Of a stretch of DNA of 64,000 bases, positions 35,818 to 46,223 are shown one piece after another. The notes under the pieces were generated by a model, which saw only the letters and a program-made list of their open reading frames with translations, ran no database searches and was not told the DNA's origin. Source of the stretch: an uncultured Deferribacteraceae bacterium. Lineage in GTDB: Bacteria; Chrysiogenota; Deferribacteres; Deferribacterales; Mucispirillaceae. The stretch lies in NCBI GenBank assembly GCA_947041165.1, contig CAMRCY010000007.1, positions 1 to 64,000 on the forward strand. Reading direction: 5' to 3'. The first letter of the stretch is position 1. Each line of letters opens with the position of its first letter. The position numbers and the translations under genes were made by a program.

Positions 35818-37026
35818 TTAGTCTAAATCTAAATCATGTCCCATTTTGCTTTTTTTAGTATGCATATATCTTGTGTTGTGTTCATTTAGTTCACACTCAA
35901 TCGCTACTCGTTCTATGATATCTAATCCATACCCTTCAAGCGATGATAGTTTTCTAGGATTATTTGTTAATAAACGTAACTTCTTTATACCTAATTTTAC
36001 TAATATTTGTGCTCCAAAACCGTACTCTCGTAGATCTTCTGCAAATCCTAAATTGATATTTGCTTCAACTGTATCTTGTCCTTGATCTTGAAGATGGTAT
36101 GCTCTAATTTTATTCATCAAGCCTATGCCTCGACCTTCTTGGAACATATAAATTATAACGCCTCTACCCTCTTTCTCGATAAGATCCATAGCATATCTTA
36201 ATTGATCGCCACAATCACATCTGCATGATCTAAAAACATCGCCTGTTAAACATTGCGAATGAACTCTTGTTAATACTGGCTCACCCGTTGATACATCACC
36301 TTTAACCAGAACCACAGCCTCTTGATTATCAACTATACTACTGTAGCCTTTTATTAAAAAGTCACCCGATACTGTTGGTAGCTCTGCCACTGCAACTTCT
36401 TTAACAATATCATCATGACTTAATCTATACTCTATTAGATCCGCAATCGTTAAAATCTTTAAATTGTGTTCCTTTGCAAAAACTTCCAAATCTGGCATTC
36501 TTGCCATCTCGCCATCTTCTTTCATGATCTCGCAAATTACGCCTGCTTTAGTAACGCCTGCCAATTTTGCTAAATCAACTGAACCTTCTGTTTGTCCAGC
36601 TCTAACTAAAACTCCGCCCTCTCTTGCCATGATTGGAAATATATGTCCTGGAGTTACTATATCCTCAACAGTAGAATTTTTATCAACCGCCGTTAAAATT
36701 GTCATCGCTCTATCTGCTGCAGAGATACCAGTTGATACGCCTTCCTTTGACTCTATTGATATAGTGAACGCTGTACCAAATCTTGATCTGTTATCACTAC
36801 TCATAAGTGGTAAGTTTAACTCAGCACAACGCTCTTGTGTTAACGTTAAACATATAAGCCCACGACAATGTTTCGCCATGAAATTAATTTTATCAGGTGT
36901 GATAAACTCCGCAGCAATACAAACATCACCTTCATTCTCTCTATCTTCATCATCTACTAATATCAACATCCCACCCGACTTAATTATCTCAATCGCCTCA
37001 GGAACTGTTGCTCTAAAATCATTCAT
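35818..37026 (-). CDS. ribBA: bifunctional DHBP synthase / GTP cyclohydrolase II
   Basis: A 402-residue two-domain enzyme. The N-terminal half (about 1-200) is DHBP synthase with DDEDRENEGD and HCRGLICL; the C-terminal half is GTP cyclohydrolase II with the zinc motif CLTGDVFRSCRCDC (about 255-268) and the FQEGRGIGL loop. It provides both riboflavin precursors. It lies 60 bases downstream of ribE and directly upstream of the 18-bp array and ribH. Confidence 0.96.
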   Translation of the reverse strand: MNDFRATVPEAIEIIKSGGMLILVDDEDRENEGDVCIAAEFITPDKINFMAKHCRGLICLTLTQERCAELNLPLMSSDNRSRFGTAFTISIESKEGVSTGISAADRAMTILTAVDKNSTVEDIVTPGHIFPIMAREGGVLVRAGQTEGSVDLAKLAGVTKAGVICEIMKEDGEMARMPDLEVFAKEHNLKILTIADLIEYRLSHDDIVKEVAVAELPTVSGDFLIKGYSSIVDNQEAVVLVKGDVSTGEPVLTRVHSQCLTGDVFRSCRCDCGDQLRYAMDLIEKEGRGVIIYMFQEGRGIGLMNKIRAYHLQDQGQDTVEANINLGFAEDLREYGFGAQILVKLGIKKLRLLTNNPRKLSSLEGYGLDIIERVAIECELNEHNTRYMHTKKSKMGHDLDLD

Positions 37027-37086
37027 ATATAACCTCTTTGAATTACAACTTCACATATATACACAAAACTATATATATATCATCAA

Positions 37087-37728
37087 TTATCTGTCTTGTA
37101 AAAGATTTAACAATCTACCATCTTTACTGCTTTTATTGTTATCCTTATCTAAAAGACGCTCAACATACCTAGATATCTGATCAACCTCAATATTTACAAC
37201 TTCACCTACTCGTTTTAAATGTAAACTAGTGTTTGAATATGTATGAGGAATAACCGCTATATCAAACGAACCTTTCCGTATATCTGATACAGTTAAACTT
37301 ATTCCATCAACCGTGATTGATCCTTTGCTTGCTATATATCTCTCAATCTCAGCACTCGATGATACCGTGAGCTTATATCCGTTACCGATCTTTTCAACCG
37401 ATAATAATCGCTCCATAGAATCAACGTGTCCTGATACTAAATGTCCACCTAATCTATCTGATAAGCGTAATGCTAACTCTAAATTAACCGAGCTTCCTAA
37501 CTCTATATTTGAAAACGAACTTCGTTTGATCGTCTCATAACTTATATCTGCACTAAATGAGTTTTTATCCATTTCAACAACCGTTAAGCATACGCCGTTA
37601 CATGCTATTGAATCTCCAATAACTGACTCTTCAATTATCTTAGTTGCAGAAATAGTTACTCGTGCATAACCCTCATAACTGCTCTTGCTAATCAATTTTC
37701 CAACTTCTGATATTAATCCTGTAAACAT
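37087..37728 (-). CDS. ribE: riboflavin synthase alpha chain
   Basis: A 213-residue enzyme that dismutates two lumazines to riboflavin. MFTGLISEVGKL begins the first beta-barrel, with GDSIACNGVCLTV as its family block; the second barrel has SKGSITVDGISLTV. HLVSGHVD holds the conserved histidine-rich turn. Its first 16 bases overlap the ribD end, so translation is coupled. I see no FMN riboswitch upstream of this operon. Confidence 0.94.
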   Translation of the reverse strand: MFTGLISEVGKLISKSSYEGYARVTISATKIIEESVIGDSIACNGVCLTVVEMDKNSFSADISYETIKRSSFSNIELGSSVNLELALRLSDRLGGHLVSGHVDSMERLLSVEKIGNGYKLTVSSSAEIERYIASKGSITVDGISLTVSDIRKGSFDIAVIPHTYSNTSLHLKRVGEVVNIEVDQISRYVERLLDKDNNKSSKDGRLLNLLQDR

Positions 37729-38879
37729 AATCTATCACGCACTTCAAATGTTTTTGTAACAATTTCATCAATATAACTCTTCTGTTTTGCATCTATATAA
37801 ATATCATTGTTCAACTTCTTATAGTTATAAGATAGAAAGCGATCGATATTAGAAAGTTCACTACTGCCAGCACCTGCCACTGCCCGCATTGATGATGAAC
37901 CACCAATTATCATAGGTGCTAAAAATATATGGTATCTATCTATCAGATTTCTGTCCTTAAATGTGCCTAAAAGCGTTGATCCAGCCTCTACCATTATATC
38001 AATTATATTCATCTGCTTTAAAGCTTTAAGCACTTGTACTATATCAAGAAAACCATCTTGTGATTTTGAAACTTTTATAACCTTTATACCAAAATTTGCA
38101 AAATATTTTATTCGCTCATCTTCAACATCTTCGTTCACAAAAATAACTGTATCAATATCTTTTGCAGTTTTAACAATTGATGATCTGTGAGCTATAGATA
38201 ATTTACTATCCAATATAACTCGCATAGGTTGAGCAATCACATCACCTACTCTACTGTTTAATGTAGGATCATCATTGTGAACCGTTCCGATACCTGTTAA
38301 CACTGCACCAACTTCTGTTCTTAATTTGTGAACAAGAACTCTTGAGGCTTCATCAGTTATCCACTGTGACTCACCAGTTTTTGTAGCGATCATACCATCT
38401 AAACTCATAGCTAATTTTGCTCTAATATATGGAATATCTGATTGTTGCGATTTAATAAAATCTTCTATTAGTTCAGCAGCCTGAACAGCCGCCACACCTA
38501 ATGTAACTTTTATTCCTGCATCAATTAATTTCTTTGTGCCATGAAAATGATTGATAGGACTCGGATCAAGTAACGCTATCACAACCTCTTTTACGCCACT
38601 TGCAATCAAACGATCTACACATGGAGGAGTTTTACCCGTTGTTGAACAAGGCTCTAATGTAATAAAAATTTTGCCACCTTTTGCAAGGCCCTCAACTTCA
38701 TCTAACAACTCTATCTCGGCGTGCTTTGAACCAAATCTTTTATGTGCAGATATTTTGACAATGTCACCGTTTTTATCAACTAATGCCGATCCAACTTTAG
38801 GATTGCTCTTAGTTAACCCTGAGTACCTTTTTGAATACTCAATACACTCTTCCATTATTAAAACATCTTTATCTATCAT
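37713..38879 (-). CDS. ribD: bifunctional pyrimidine deaminase / reductase RibD
   Basis: A 388-residue enzyme acting after GTP cyclohydrolase II. The deaminase half has KHAEIELL (zinc histidine and glutamate) and EPCSTTGKTPPC; the reductase half starts near residue 150 (IRAKLAMSLDGMIATKTGESQWIT) and has the NADPH-site EAGSTLLG. Both domains look complete. It starts 3 bases after the plsY stop and overlaps ribE. Confidence 0.95.
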   Translation of the reverse strand: MIDKDVLIMEECIEYSKRYSGLTKSNPKVGSALVDKNGDIVKISAHKRFGSKHAEIELLDEVEGLAKGGKIFITLEPCSTTGKTPPCVDRLIASGVKEVVIALLDPSPINHFHGTKKLIDAGIKVTLGVAAVQAAELIEDFIKSQQSDIPYIRAKLAMSLDGMIATKTGESQWITDEASRVLVHKLRTEVGAVLTGIGTVHNDDPTLNSRVGDVIAQPMRVILDSKLSIAHRSSIVKTAKDIDTVIFVNEDVEDERIKYFANFGIKVIKVSKSQDGFLDIVQVLKALKQMNIIDIMVEAGSTLLGTFKDRNLIDRYHIFLAPMIIGGSSSMRAVAGAGSSELSNIDRFLSYNYKKLNNDIYIDAKQKSYIDEIVTKTFEVRDRLCLQD

Positions 38880-38882
38880 CTA

Positions 38883-39488
38883 CTATTTATCACTCTTAAA
38901 CTTATTTTCTGTGCCTTTAAATATTCGTAAAATATTATCTTTATGTTTGTATATTATAAATAAAGATAGTAGGAAAGTAAAAACAATTAACCACGGCTCA
39001 TCTTTATAAAATATTATAGTTGCTATAAAAAGTGCAACAGCTCCTATCACTGATGATAGTGATACCATACGCCATATTGCAAATATTATACTAAAAACTA
39101 GTAACGCCATCAATAACGATTTAGGAATAATAGCAAGAGATGCACCAGCTGCTGTTGCAACACCTTTGCCACCTTTAAACTTTAAAAATGGTGAATATGT
39201 ATGTCCAAGAATTGCAGCAAGAGCTACTAATAATGAATGCCACGTTTCATCAAATATCATAACCGATGCAAAAACTGGCATAAATCCTTTTAACATATCA
39301 AGTAAAAGAACAGTTATAAAACCTAACTTACCAGATATCCTTGCAACATTTGTTGCACCTGGATTTCCTGAGCCAACTTTACGAATATCAACACCATTGA
39401 TAAGCCTTACATAAATATATGCAAAAGGGATTGAACCTAAAACAAACGCACCTAAAAGGTACATTAGAAAAAAATATATATTCTCCAT
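38883..39488 (-). CDS. plsY: glycerol-3-phosphate acyltransferase PlsY
   Basis: A 201-residue membrane enzyme with five helices that acylates glycerol 3-phosphate with acyl-phosphate, starting phospholipid synthesis. SGNPGATNVAR (about 37-47) and FKGGKGVATAAG (about 103-114) are the two conserved cytoplasmic loops. It precedes ribD on the same strand. PgsA, the next phospholipid gene, is upstream across a repeat gap. Confidence 0.94.
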   Translation of the reverse strand: MENIYFFLMYLLGAFVLGSIPFAYIYVRLINGVDIRKVGSGNPGATNVARISGKLGFITVLLLDMLKGFMPVFASVMIFDETWHSLLVALAAILGHTYSPFLKFKGGKGVATAAGASLAIIPKSLLMALLVFSIIFAIWRMVSLSSVIGAVALFIATIIFYKDEPWLIVFTFLLSLFIIYKHKDNILRIFKGTENKFKSDK

Positions 39489-39791
39489 AAAACTTAACCA
39501 ACTTTAATAATTTTTAAAATACTTATAATCAATAACTGAAATATATGTATCTATTTTTATCGCAAAACTTAACCGACTCTAATAATTTTTAAAACTCGCA
39601 AACAATATCTAAGCCTAACTATCGCAAAACTTAACCGACGTTGAAACACTTTTAACACATTATATATTCTACATATAATATAGACACCTACTAAAAGCTT
39701 CTCTATATTACCAACCATTACACATATTCAAAATATCGCATATATATGTATTAACAGTAAGCACAAACCTACTTCAATAATTTCAAATATA
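39489..39791. repeat. degenerate local repeats between plsY and pgsA
   Basis: ATCGCAAAACTTAACCGAC occurs at about 39557 and 39622, with a diverged copy (AAAACTTAACCAACTTTAAT) right at the plsY start, each followed by TTTTTAAAA-like text. The remaining sequence to the pgsA stop is AT-rich. I see no gene here. Confidence 0.6.
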
Positions 39792-40370
39792 TTAATAATC
39801 TACATCTATAGATTTTGATGATTCAATAAATGATTTTATATACAAAAAACCTGAATACACTGACATGATTGTTGATATATATATCAAAATTGTTCCGATA
39901 AATTTTGCATTTATATATATACCAAAAACAGTGCTGCTCTTATACATTAAAAAGCCTATCGCTATCATCTGAAAAATTGTCTTAGTTTTACCCCATCCGC
40001 CTGCTGCTATTATTAATCCTTTTGATGAGGACAAATCTCTAACCGCTGCAACTAACAGATCTCGACTAACTATAATCGCAACAAGCCACGCATCAACTCT
40101 ACCAAGCTGGATCAAGACAAGCATGATACTTGTGAGCAAAATCTTATCTGCTATCGGATCAAGTATCTTTCCAAAATCTGTTATAAGATTATATTTTCGT
40201 GCTAAATAGCCATCAACTAAATCTGATACGGATATCAAAATAAATAGAAATAACGCTGTAACATTTGCATAAAAATTCTCTGGATATAAAAAAACTATAA
40301 CCAAGGGAACAAATAAAATTCTTAAAAAAGTTATCTTATTTGCTATATTCATTTTAGTAAAAAAATCCAT
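39792..40370 (-). CDS. pgsA: CDP-diacylglycerol-glycerol-3-phosphate phosphatidyltransferase
   Basis: A 192-residue membrane enzyme that makes phosphatidylglycerol phosphate. The CDP-alcohol phosphatase motif is complete: DLVDGYLARKYNLITDFGKILDPIAD as D-x2-DG-x2-AR-x8-G-x3-D-x3-D (about 47-72). The ATG at 40370 is preceded by GAGAGG at a rather long 11 bases; a second ATG six codons on has no site. Confidence 0.92.
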   Translation of the reverse strand: MDFFTKMNIANKITFLRILFVPLVIVFLYPENFYANVTALFLFILISVSDLVDGYLARKYNLITDFGKILDPIADKILLTSIMLVLIQLGRVDAWLVAIIVSRDLLVAAVRDLSSSKGLIIAAGGWGKTKTIFQMIAIGFLMYKSSTVFGIYINAKFIGTILIYISTIMSVYSGFLYIKSFIESSKSIDVDY

Positions 40371-40414
40371 CTCTATACGATCCTCTCTTTCAAACTGTTA
40401 TACGAACTTTAACA

Positions 40415-40891
40415 TTAATTTTCGAAAGATATTTTCTTAATTTCGTACTCAATATCACCACCTGGTGCTACAACTAAAATATCATCGCCCTCTTTCTTGC
40501 CGATCATTGCTCTTGAAAGTGGAGATAAAACAGATATCTCTCCCTTCGTTATATCAGCTTCATCAGGTCCTAATACTCTATACTTTTTGATCTCGTCGGT
40601 TTCAATATTTTCTAAAACAACTGTTGCACCAAAAGTAACTTTATCACCTTTGATATTACTCATATCTATAACGTCAAATAATGACATCTTGCCATCAAGC
40701 TCACTAATCCTAGCCTCTATCAATCCTTGGCGTTCTTTCGCAGCATCATACTCTGCATTCTCACTCAAATCTCCATGGCCTCTAGCTATAGCAATCTCTT
40801 GAACGATTAAAGGACTTTCAACAGTTTTAAGTCTTTCTAACTCTGTTTTTAATCTCTCATAACCAAATTTCGATATAGGTATTCTCTGCAT
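40415..40891 (-). CDS. greA: transcription elongation factor GreA
   Basis: A 158-residue factor that rescues backtracked RNA polymerase by stimulating transcript cleavage. The N-terminal coiled-coil holds DLSENAEYDAAKERQG, with the two acidic tip residues, and the C-terminal domain ends in a GxxxGD-type EGDDILVVAPGG. The start at 40891 is set by ATG with GAGGAG 10 bases upstream; the longer TTG frame begins inside that site. Confidence 0.94.
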   Translation of the reverse strand: MQRIPISKFGYERLKTELERLKTVESPLIVQEIAIARGHGDLSENAEYDAAKERQGLIEARISELDGKMSLFDVIDMSNIKGDKVTFGATVVLENIETDEIKKYRVLGPDEADITKGEISVLSPLSRAMIGKKEGDDILVVAPGGDIEYEIKKISFEN

Positions 40892-40956
40892 AAGCCCCAA
40901 ACTCCTCAAAATAAAATAATTTCAATCATATAACTACAATCGTAAAATCACTTTTT

Positions 40957-42363
40957 TTAAATCTTAATATTTTCTTTAGTTATAAACTTACTCATAACTT
41001 TTATATCTTTTAATCTAATCTCTAAACAATCACCATCAACAACCGTTGTGTCGCTATTAAAAACTCCGCCGTCCTTACTCACAATAGCATATCCTCTATC
41101 TAAAACATTGTAAGGATTTAAAAGTTTTAATTTTGCATCTATCAACGAAAGTGATGACCTTTTTCTCTCTATACTATTATCGAAAACTTTTACTAATTTA
41201 TCACCAGTCAACGAAAGTGATGACTTTTTATTCGCCACAATATTCTTAAAATTTTTCATCAAACTATCACTCAAATAAACGCTCTCACTTTTTAAATTAG
41301 CTACAACCTTTAAAGGATGTGATTTCTCTAACTCTTTGTGAAGATAGTTTAATTTGCTTCTCTCTCTGTAAGATCTATTAACGATAACATCTTTAATTCG
41401 TACATTTAAAAAACTCAATTTAGCACGATAACCGTTCAACACATGATCAGGAGAATTAGAAATTAACGCAGTTTCATACCTATCTAAATTGTAGCTATAC
41501 TCTTCAATCATATCTCTAAAACTATCTATCAACGAACTGCTTAATCTTAATAACTTACGTTCCATCTCTACATAAATATTTGCAACAATTTCAGCAGCAG
41601 CAGTCGGAGTTGACGCTCTTACGTCTGCTACAAAATCTAATATCAAATAATCTCTCTCATGCCCGATAGCCGATATCACAGGGACACTCATTGATGAAAC
41701 TTTTCTAGCTAAACTCTCATCGTTAAAAATGGATAAATCATCTAATGATCCTCCACCTCTTGTTATAACTAATATATCATAATTTTCAGACAGTTGCTCT
41801 ATCTTATCTAAAACTTTAATAACTTCAAAAACAGATTGAACGCCTTGAACAGGAATAGAAAAAATATCTATCTCTAACTTAGCATTAAACCTTTTTATAG
41901 TTGATAAAAAATCTTTTAACGCAGCTGCTTGAAGTGATGTTGCAACAGCTATTCTGCCTATATTACTTGGCAATATTTTTTTACGATCATCACTAAACAA
42001 ACCCTCTAATTCAAGACGGTTTTTTGAATCTGTAAACTGTTTATATAAGTCGCCATCTGATGAAAATATTATCTTACGTGCTAAAAACTTATACGAACCA
42101 TCGGCTTCATATAAGTTAACCATTCCGATAACAACAACTTTATCTCCATGTTTAGGGATAAAAGCGTTTTTAACAGAACTGTAATTCTTAAAATATGCAA
42201 CATTTAAAACCGTGCCTAACTCTTTTAATCTAAAATAGTAATGCCCAGCTGATGAACACGAAATATCTGATATCTCACCAGATATAGAAATTAATGTATC
42301 ATACGTTGCCGTCAATATTGACTTTATTTCTTCGGTAAATTCTTTAACTGTATAACTTCGCAT
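40957..42363 (-). CDS. xseA: exodeoxyribonuclease VII large subunit
   Basis: A 468-residue catalytic subunit of exonuclease VII. An N-terminal OB-fold (to about 100) is followed by the nuclease core with VITRGGGSLDDLSIFNDE, AIGHERDYLILDFVADVRASTPTAAAE, and a long coiled-coil that binds XseB, ending in a NVLDRGYAIVSKDG domain. Its partner xseB is 20 kb away. Complete as read. Confidence 0.94.
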   Translation of the reverse strand: MRSYTVKEFTEEIKSILTATYDTLISISGEISDISCSSAGHYYFRLKELGTVLNVAYFKNYSSVKNAFIPKHGDKVVVIGMVNLYEADGSYKFLARKIIFSSDGDLYKQFTDSKNRLELEGLFSDDRKKILPSNIGRIAVATSLQAAALKDFLSTIKRFNAKLEIDIFSIPVQGVQSVFEVIKVLDKIEQLSENYDILVITRGGGSLDDLSIFNDESLARKVSSMSVPVISAIGHERDYLILDFVADVRASTPTAAAEIVANIYVEMERKLLRLSSSLIDSFRDMIEEYSYNLDRYETALISNSPDHVLNGYRAKLSFLNVRIKDVIVNRSYRERSKLNYLHKELEKSHPLKVVANLKSESVYLSDSLMKNFKNIVANKKSSLSLTGDKLVKVFDNSIERKRSSLSLIDAKLKLLNPYNVLDRGYAIVSKDGGVFNSDTTVVDGDCLEIRLKDIKVMSKFITKENIKI

Positions 42364-42447
42364 AACAATTAGATATATTATACCAACAAAAATTTATATA
42401 CTCAATCATCATCAAAGGTAGAACCTAGACGATAATTTTATATATAC

Positions 42448-42753
42448 TTAATTACCGTCAGACGTTAAATTGTCTAGACGATAAACATTTTTATCTAATA
42501 TATATACATCTTCTCCTTCTTTTTGCATACCGATATCTTTTCTTATTAAAAATTCAAGATATTCATTATCTTTAGAGATCATATCCAACTCTTTTTCGAT
42601 AAATGTTATCCGTTTGCCTAAATCTTCAGTCTTATTTTCATATTCTGACTTGATTTTAGACATCTCAATAAATTTCAATATACCATTATGCCCAAATATC
42701 GTATAGAAAATAAGGAAAATAGTAAGCGCTATAAAAACTACTGTGTATTTCAT
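42448..42753 (-). CDS. FtsB/DivIC-like septum protein
   Basis: A 101-residue bitopic protein from the ATG at 42753. One N-terminal membrane helix (about 3-21), then a coiled-coil (KSEYENKTEDLGKRITFIEKEL in part) and an EYLEFLIRKDIGMQKEGE stretch, close to the DivIC/FtsB pattern of ExxARxxxGmxxpGE with the usual arginine replaced. FtsB-type proteins join FtsL and FtsQ in the divisome. The longer frame (to 42798) adds residues without a ribosome site and is left out. Confidence 0.75.
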   Translation of the reverse strand: MKYTVVFIALTIFLIFYTIFGHNGILKFIEMSKIKSEYENKTEDLGKRITFIEKELDMISKDNEYLEFLIRKDIGMQKEGEDVYILDKNVYRLDNLTSDGN

Positions 42754-42905
42754 CAAACAGTATCTCACTTTAAGTATGTAATAAATAGTGATAATCACTC
42801 AATTAGAGTGTATCATGTTAACCAAAATTTTAAAAGAAAATTATAGATATTTAATGAATTAATTAATGAAATGTGTCTATGCTTAACATTTTTTAGTAAA
42901 ATGAA

Positions 42906-45900
42906 TTAATATTTAGCACATTCATGATGAATAACGATAGCCGCAGTTGTGAATTCTGGCTCCATCTGTGATGATGAATTGAATGAAATACCTAACTTCT
43001 TTCCACCTAATAACTTGATTATTGTATCATTGCTCGACAACTCTGGAAGTTGTGCATAACCGAATGAATATCTACACGATCTAAACTTGTTACTTAAAAT
43101 TGAATTGACTGACAAATCATCTTCAAATCCTAAATCTACACGGATATCTGTATGCACTGAATCAGCTATAGCCTCTGTTAATAATGTGAAAAAACCATGC
43201 GATAAAAGATAATCTTTATACTTAGACTCTTCAAAATTACCCTTACTATAATCTATAGCACCACTTCCAACAGTTACAATCTGTAACGCTATCAGATCTT
43301 CTTTACCTACAGGAAAATATTCAGCAAGTGAACGATTTCTTATAAATGGAAAGTTGAAAGTTGCAATCTCATTATCATCTGTATCATAGACTGTCATATT
43401 GCCGTCTGTTTCATTCTTTCTAACAGTTTTAAAGAAACCGTAACTTGCTTTTATATCAAGCACATTATCTTTTATCAATTTATTAAGCAACGTTTCATAC
43501 TCAGCTTCAGCTTCAGCAAGTAACGCTCTATCCTTGATATTATATCCCCATGCAGTTTTAAAAAGTGAGAATTTATTAAAATATTTTAACGCTTTTGCAA
43601 GTGGATATTTCTCAACAATTTTCACTCCGTAAAATGGAGGAGTTGGCACTTCTGAAAATATTATATCCTCTTTCTCATAAACTTTAGGTGTGTCATCTGT
43701 TGATTGGATTTCTCTTTGTGGTGTTTTTTTCGCTACATATTTATCTTCTAAAACATTTATAGCATCAAACGCATCTTTACAGTAGAAAACTTTTTCAGGT
43801 ATTAACGGTTCGCAATCTGCTTCAACAAACTTTCTTGTGAGTGCAGCACCACCTAATAAAACTTTCGCATCACCTAATGTTTCAGATATTTTTAAGATAT
43901 TATCTCTCATAATCAATGTCGACTTAACTAAAAGTCCACTCATACCGATTGCTGTTGCAGAGTGTTTTTTATACGCTTCTATCATCTCATCAACCGATAT
44001 CTTAATTCCTAAATTCACAACATTATACCCGTTATTTGTAAGTATAATATCTACTAAATTTTTACCTATATCATGAACATCGCCTGCAACCGTTGCTAAA
44101 ATAATTGTGTCTGCTTTGCTCTCATCATTTTTAACTAAATATGGTTCTAAAATAGACACCGATCGTTTCATAGCTTCAGCTGATTGAAGAACAAATGGTA
44201 ATAAAATTTTACCCTCTGAAAATCCTTTACCAACCTCTTGCATAGCAGGAAGAAGTAACTCATTTATTACAGATACAGCTTCACGTTCTTTCAAAATCTC
44301 TAATAATAAAATATCTAAATCTGCTTTATCGCCTGTTAATATTTTACGAGTTAACGTATCCTCAAACGATAAGTTTTCATAAGTTTCTTTCACCATTACA
44401 GTGTCTGCAAAGTGAGCAATAAACCTCTCTAAAGCATCTTCTTTCTTATAATAAATAAGATCATCACAAACCTCTATATCAAGATCAGTTAGTTTTGATA
44501 ATGGATATAATTTAGATGAATGAGCGATAGCCATATCAAGCCCAGCCGTAACTGCTCGTGAAAGAAATACCGAGTTCAATATAGGACGGGAGTTTGGAGC
44601 AAGTCCAAATGATACATTAGATAATCCTAATACCGTCTTAACACCTTTACAAACTTTCTTAATCTCAGTGATCGCAAGTAACGTATCAATCGCAGCCGTT
44701 CTTAATGACTCATCACCTGATCCTATTGAAAATGTCAACGGATCAATTATTAAATCTTCAGCAGGATATCCGTACTCATCACACCAGATATCATATATAC
44801 GTTTTGCAACTTCAACCTTCTTTTCAACCGTTTGTGCCATACCCTCTTCGTCGATAGTTAACGCTATCATAGAGGCTGGATGTGCTGATACTAACTTAAA
44901 TACCTGATGCAGTTTCGCTCCACCATCTTCAAGATTAGTCGAGTTGATTATAGGTTTGCCTGAATATAATTTTAATGAAGCTTCCATAACATCGCAAGAT
45001 GTCGTATCAATTACTAATGGAGCTGTAACACTCTGATTAACAATAGGCATTAACATCTTATAATCAGTTACTTCATCTCTACCTGTGTATGCTAGTGATA
45101 GATCTATAAAATGCGATCCATCTTTCTCTTGAGTTCTCATAACTTCAATCATCTTATCAACATCTAACGATAGAAGTGCATCTCTAAATAACTTAGAACC
45201 AGTAGCATTTGCACGCTCACCGATAAAAGCAGGAGATGGCATCTGTGTTAATGAGTCGGTTATAAAAAGACTCGATGATTTACCACTTGTTGTATCAACA
45301 GATAGATCTTTTAACTTATAATTTTTGACTAAATTTGAAAGTGCAGAAATATACGACGCATCTGTGCCACAACAACCACCAACCATACAGATCGGAAGTT
45401 CTTCTAACATACCTTTAATTATGGTTATGAATTTGTCGACTTTCATAGGATAAACTGTAACACCATTTATTGATTCTGGCAGTCCAGCGTTTGGAGAGAT
45501 ATATAGTCGTCCTTTGAAAAAACCACTTAACTTTCTAAGTGGTTCAAGCATTAAATCTGGACCCATAGCACAGTTTAAACCAAGTGCAAAAATATCCATT
45601 CGACTTAATATTGTAGATACTGTTTCTAAATCTGTACCCGTTAGAAGAGTGTTGTTAGATTCAACAGTAAACGAAACCGTAATCGGCAGATCTTTATTAT
45701 ATTTGCGAGCTAAATCTTTACAGACATTAATCGCAACACGCATCTGCAAAACATCTTGACTTGTTTCGATATTTACAAGATCTATATCATCAATCACACA
45801 CTCTACTTGCTCAGTGTATTGAGCATAAAGAGTGTCGTATGTTATCTGATTAAGAGAGATTAATTTTGTACCAGGACCAATTGATAATGATACAAATTTA

Positions 45901-46217
45901 TTATCATATTTGTTCGCAGCATCTCGTGCCAACTTTACAGCAGCACGATTAATTTCTATAACTTTATCGCCTAGATCATACTCATCTAAAACAAGTTTAA
46001 TAGCACCGAACGTGTTAGTTACAGCAACGTCTGCCCCTGATTTAAAATAATCATCATGGATAGACGATATTATATCAGGAGCTACGATACTAAGATATTC
46101 ATTACAACCAACTCTACCGTTCCACACAGATTCAGCGATATCAATCTTCTGAATTTGCGTACCCATAGCGCCATCATAAACTACTATTTTACCTGATGAA
46201 TATTCTCTAAATGTCAT
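42906..46217 (-). CDS. metH: cobalamin-dependent methionine synthase
   Basis: A full-length 1103-residue MetH that moves a methyl group from methyltetrahydrofolate to homocysteine. Domains in order: homocysteine methyltransferase with zinc cysteines in GLNCAMGP and GGCCGT (about 215 and 282); pterin-binding barrel (IGERANATGSKLF); cobalamin cap; cobalamin-binding Rossmann domain with the base-off histidine in GDVHDIGKNLV (about residue 715); and the SAM-binding reactivation domain near the C-terminus (RSCRYSFGYAQLPEL). The gene lies 6 bases after rplS. Its cofactor need gives context for the cobalamin riboswitch at 52785-52960. Confidence 0.97.
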   Translation of the reverse strand: MTFREYSSGKIVVYDGAMGTQIQKIDIAESVWNGRVGCNEYLSIVAPDIISSIHDDYFKSGADVAVTNTFGAIKLVLDEYDLGDKVIEINRAAVKLARDAANKYDNKFVSLSIGPGTKLISLNQITYDTLYAQYTEQVECVIDDIDLVNIETSQDVLQMRVAINVCKDLARKYNKDLPITVSFTVESNNTLLTGTDLETVSTILSRMDIFALGLNCAMGPDLMLEPLRKLSGFFKGRLYISPNAGLPESINGVTVYPMKVDKFITIIKGMLEELPICMVGGCCGTDASYISALSNLVKNYKLKDLSVDTTSGKSSSLFITDSLTQMPSPAFIGERANATGSKLFRDALLSLDVDKMIEVMRTQEKDGSHFIDLSLAYTGRDEVTDYKMLMPIVNQSVTAPLVIDTTSCDVMEASLKLYSGKPIINSTNLEDGGAKLHQVFKLVSAHPASMIALTIDEEGMAQTVEKKVEVAKRIYDIWCDEYGYPAEDLIIDPLTFSIGSGDESLRTAAIDTLLAITEIKKVCKGVKTVLGLSNVSFGLAPNSRPILNSVFLSRAVTAGLDMAIAHSSKLYPLSKLTDLDIEVCDDLIYYKKEDALERFIAHFADTVMVKETYENLSFEDTLTRKILTGDKADLDILLLEILKEREAVSVINELLLPAMQEVGKGFSEGKILLPFVLQSAEAMKRSVSILEPYLVKNDESKADTIILATVAGDVHDIGKNLVDIILTNNGYNVVNLGIKISVDEMIEAYKKHSATAIGMSGLLVKSTLIMRDNILKISETLGDAKVLLGGAALTRKFVEADCEPLIPEKVFYCKDAFDAINVLEDKYVAKKTPQREIQSTDDTPKVYEKEDIIFSEVPTPPFYGVKIVEKYPLAKALKYFNKFSLFKTAWGYNIKDRALLAEAEAEYETLLNKLIKDNVLDIKASYGFFKTVRKNETDGNMTVYDTDDNEIATFNFPFIRNRSLAEYFPVGKEDLIALQIVTVGSGAIDYSKGNFEESKYKDYLLSHGFFTLLTEAIADSVHTDIRVDLGFEDDLSVNSILSNKFRSCRYSFGYAQLPELSSNDTIIKLLGGKKLGISFNSSSQMEPEFTTAAIVIHHECAKY

Positions 46218-46223
46218 CTGTTA

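Noticed and set aside
35319-35858. Frames of up to 179 codons with NCANLL-type repeats
   Set aside because: Same cause: an 18-bp array open in several frames of both strands, with one frame running into the ribBA gene.
34763-39488. FMN riboswitch for the riboflavin genes
   Set aside because: I looked in the gaps before ribH, ribBA, ribD and plsY and found no FMN-element hallmark blocks.
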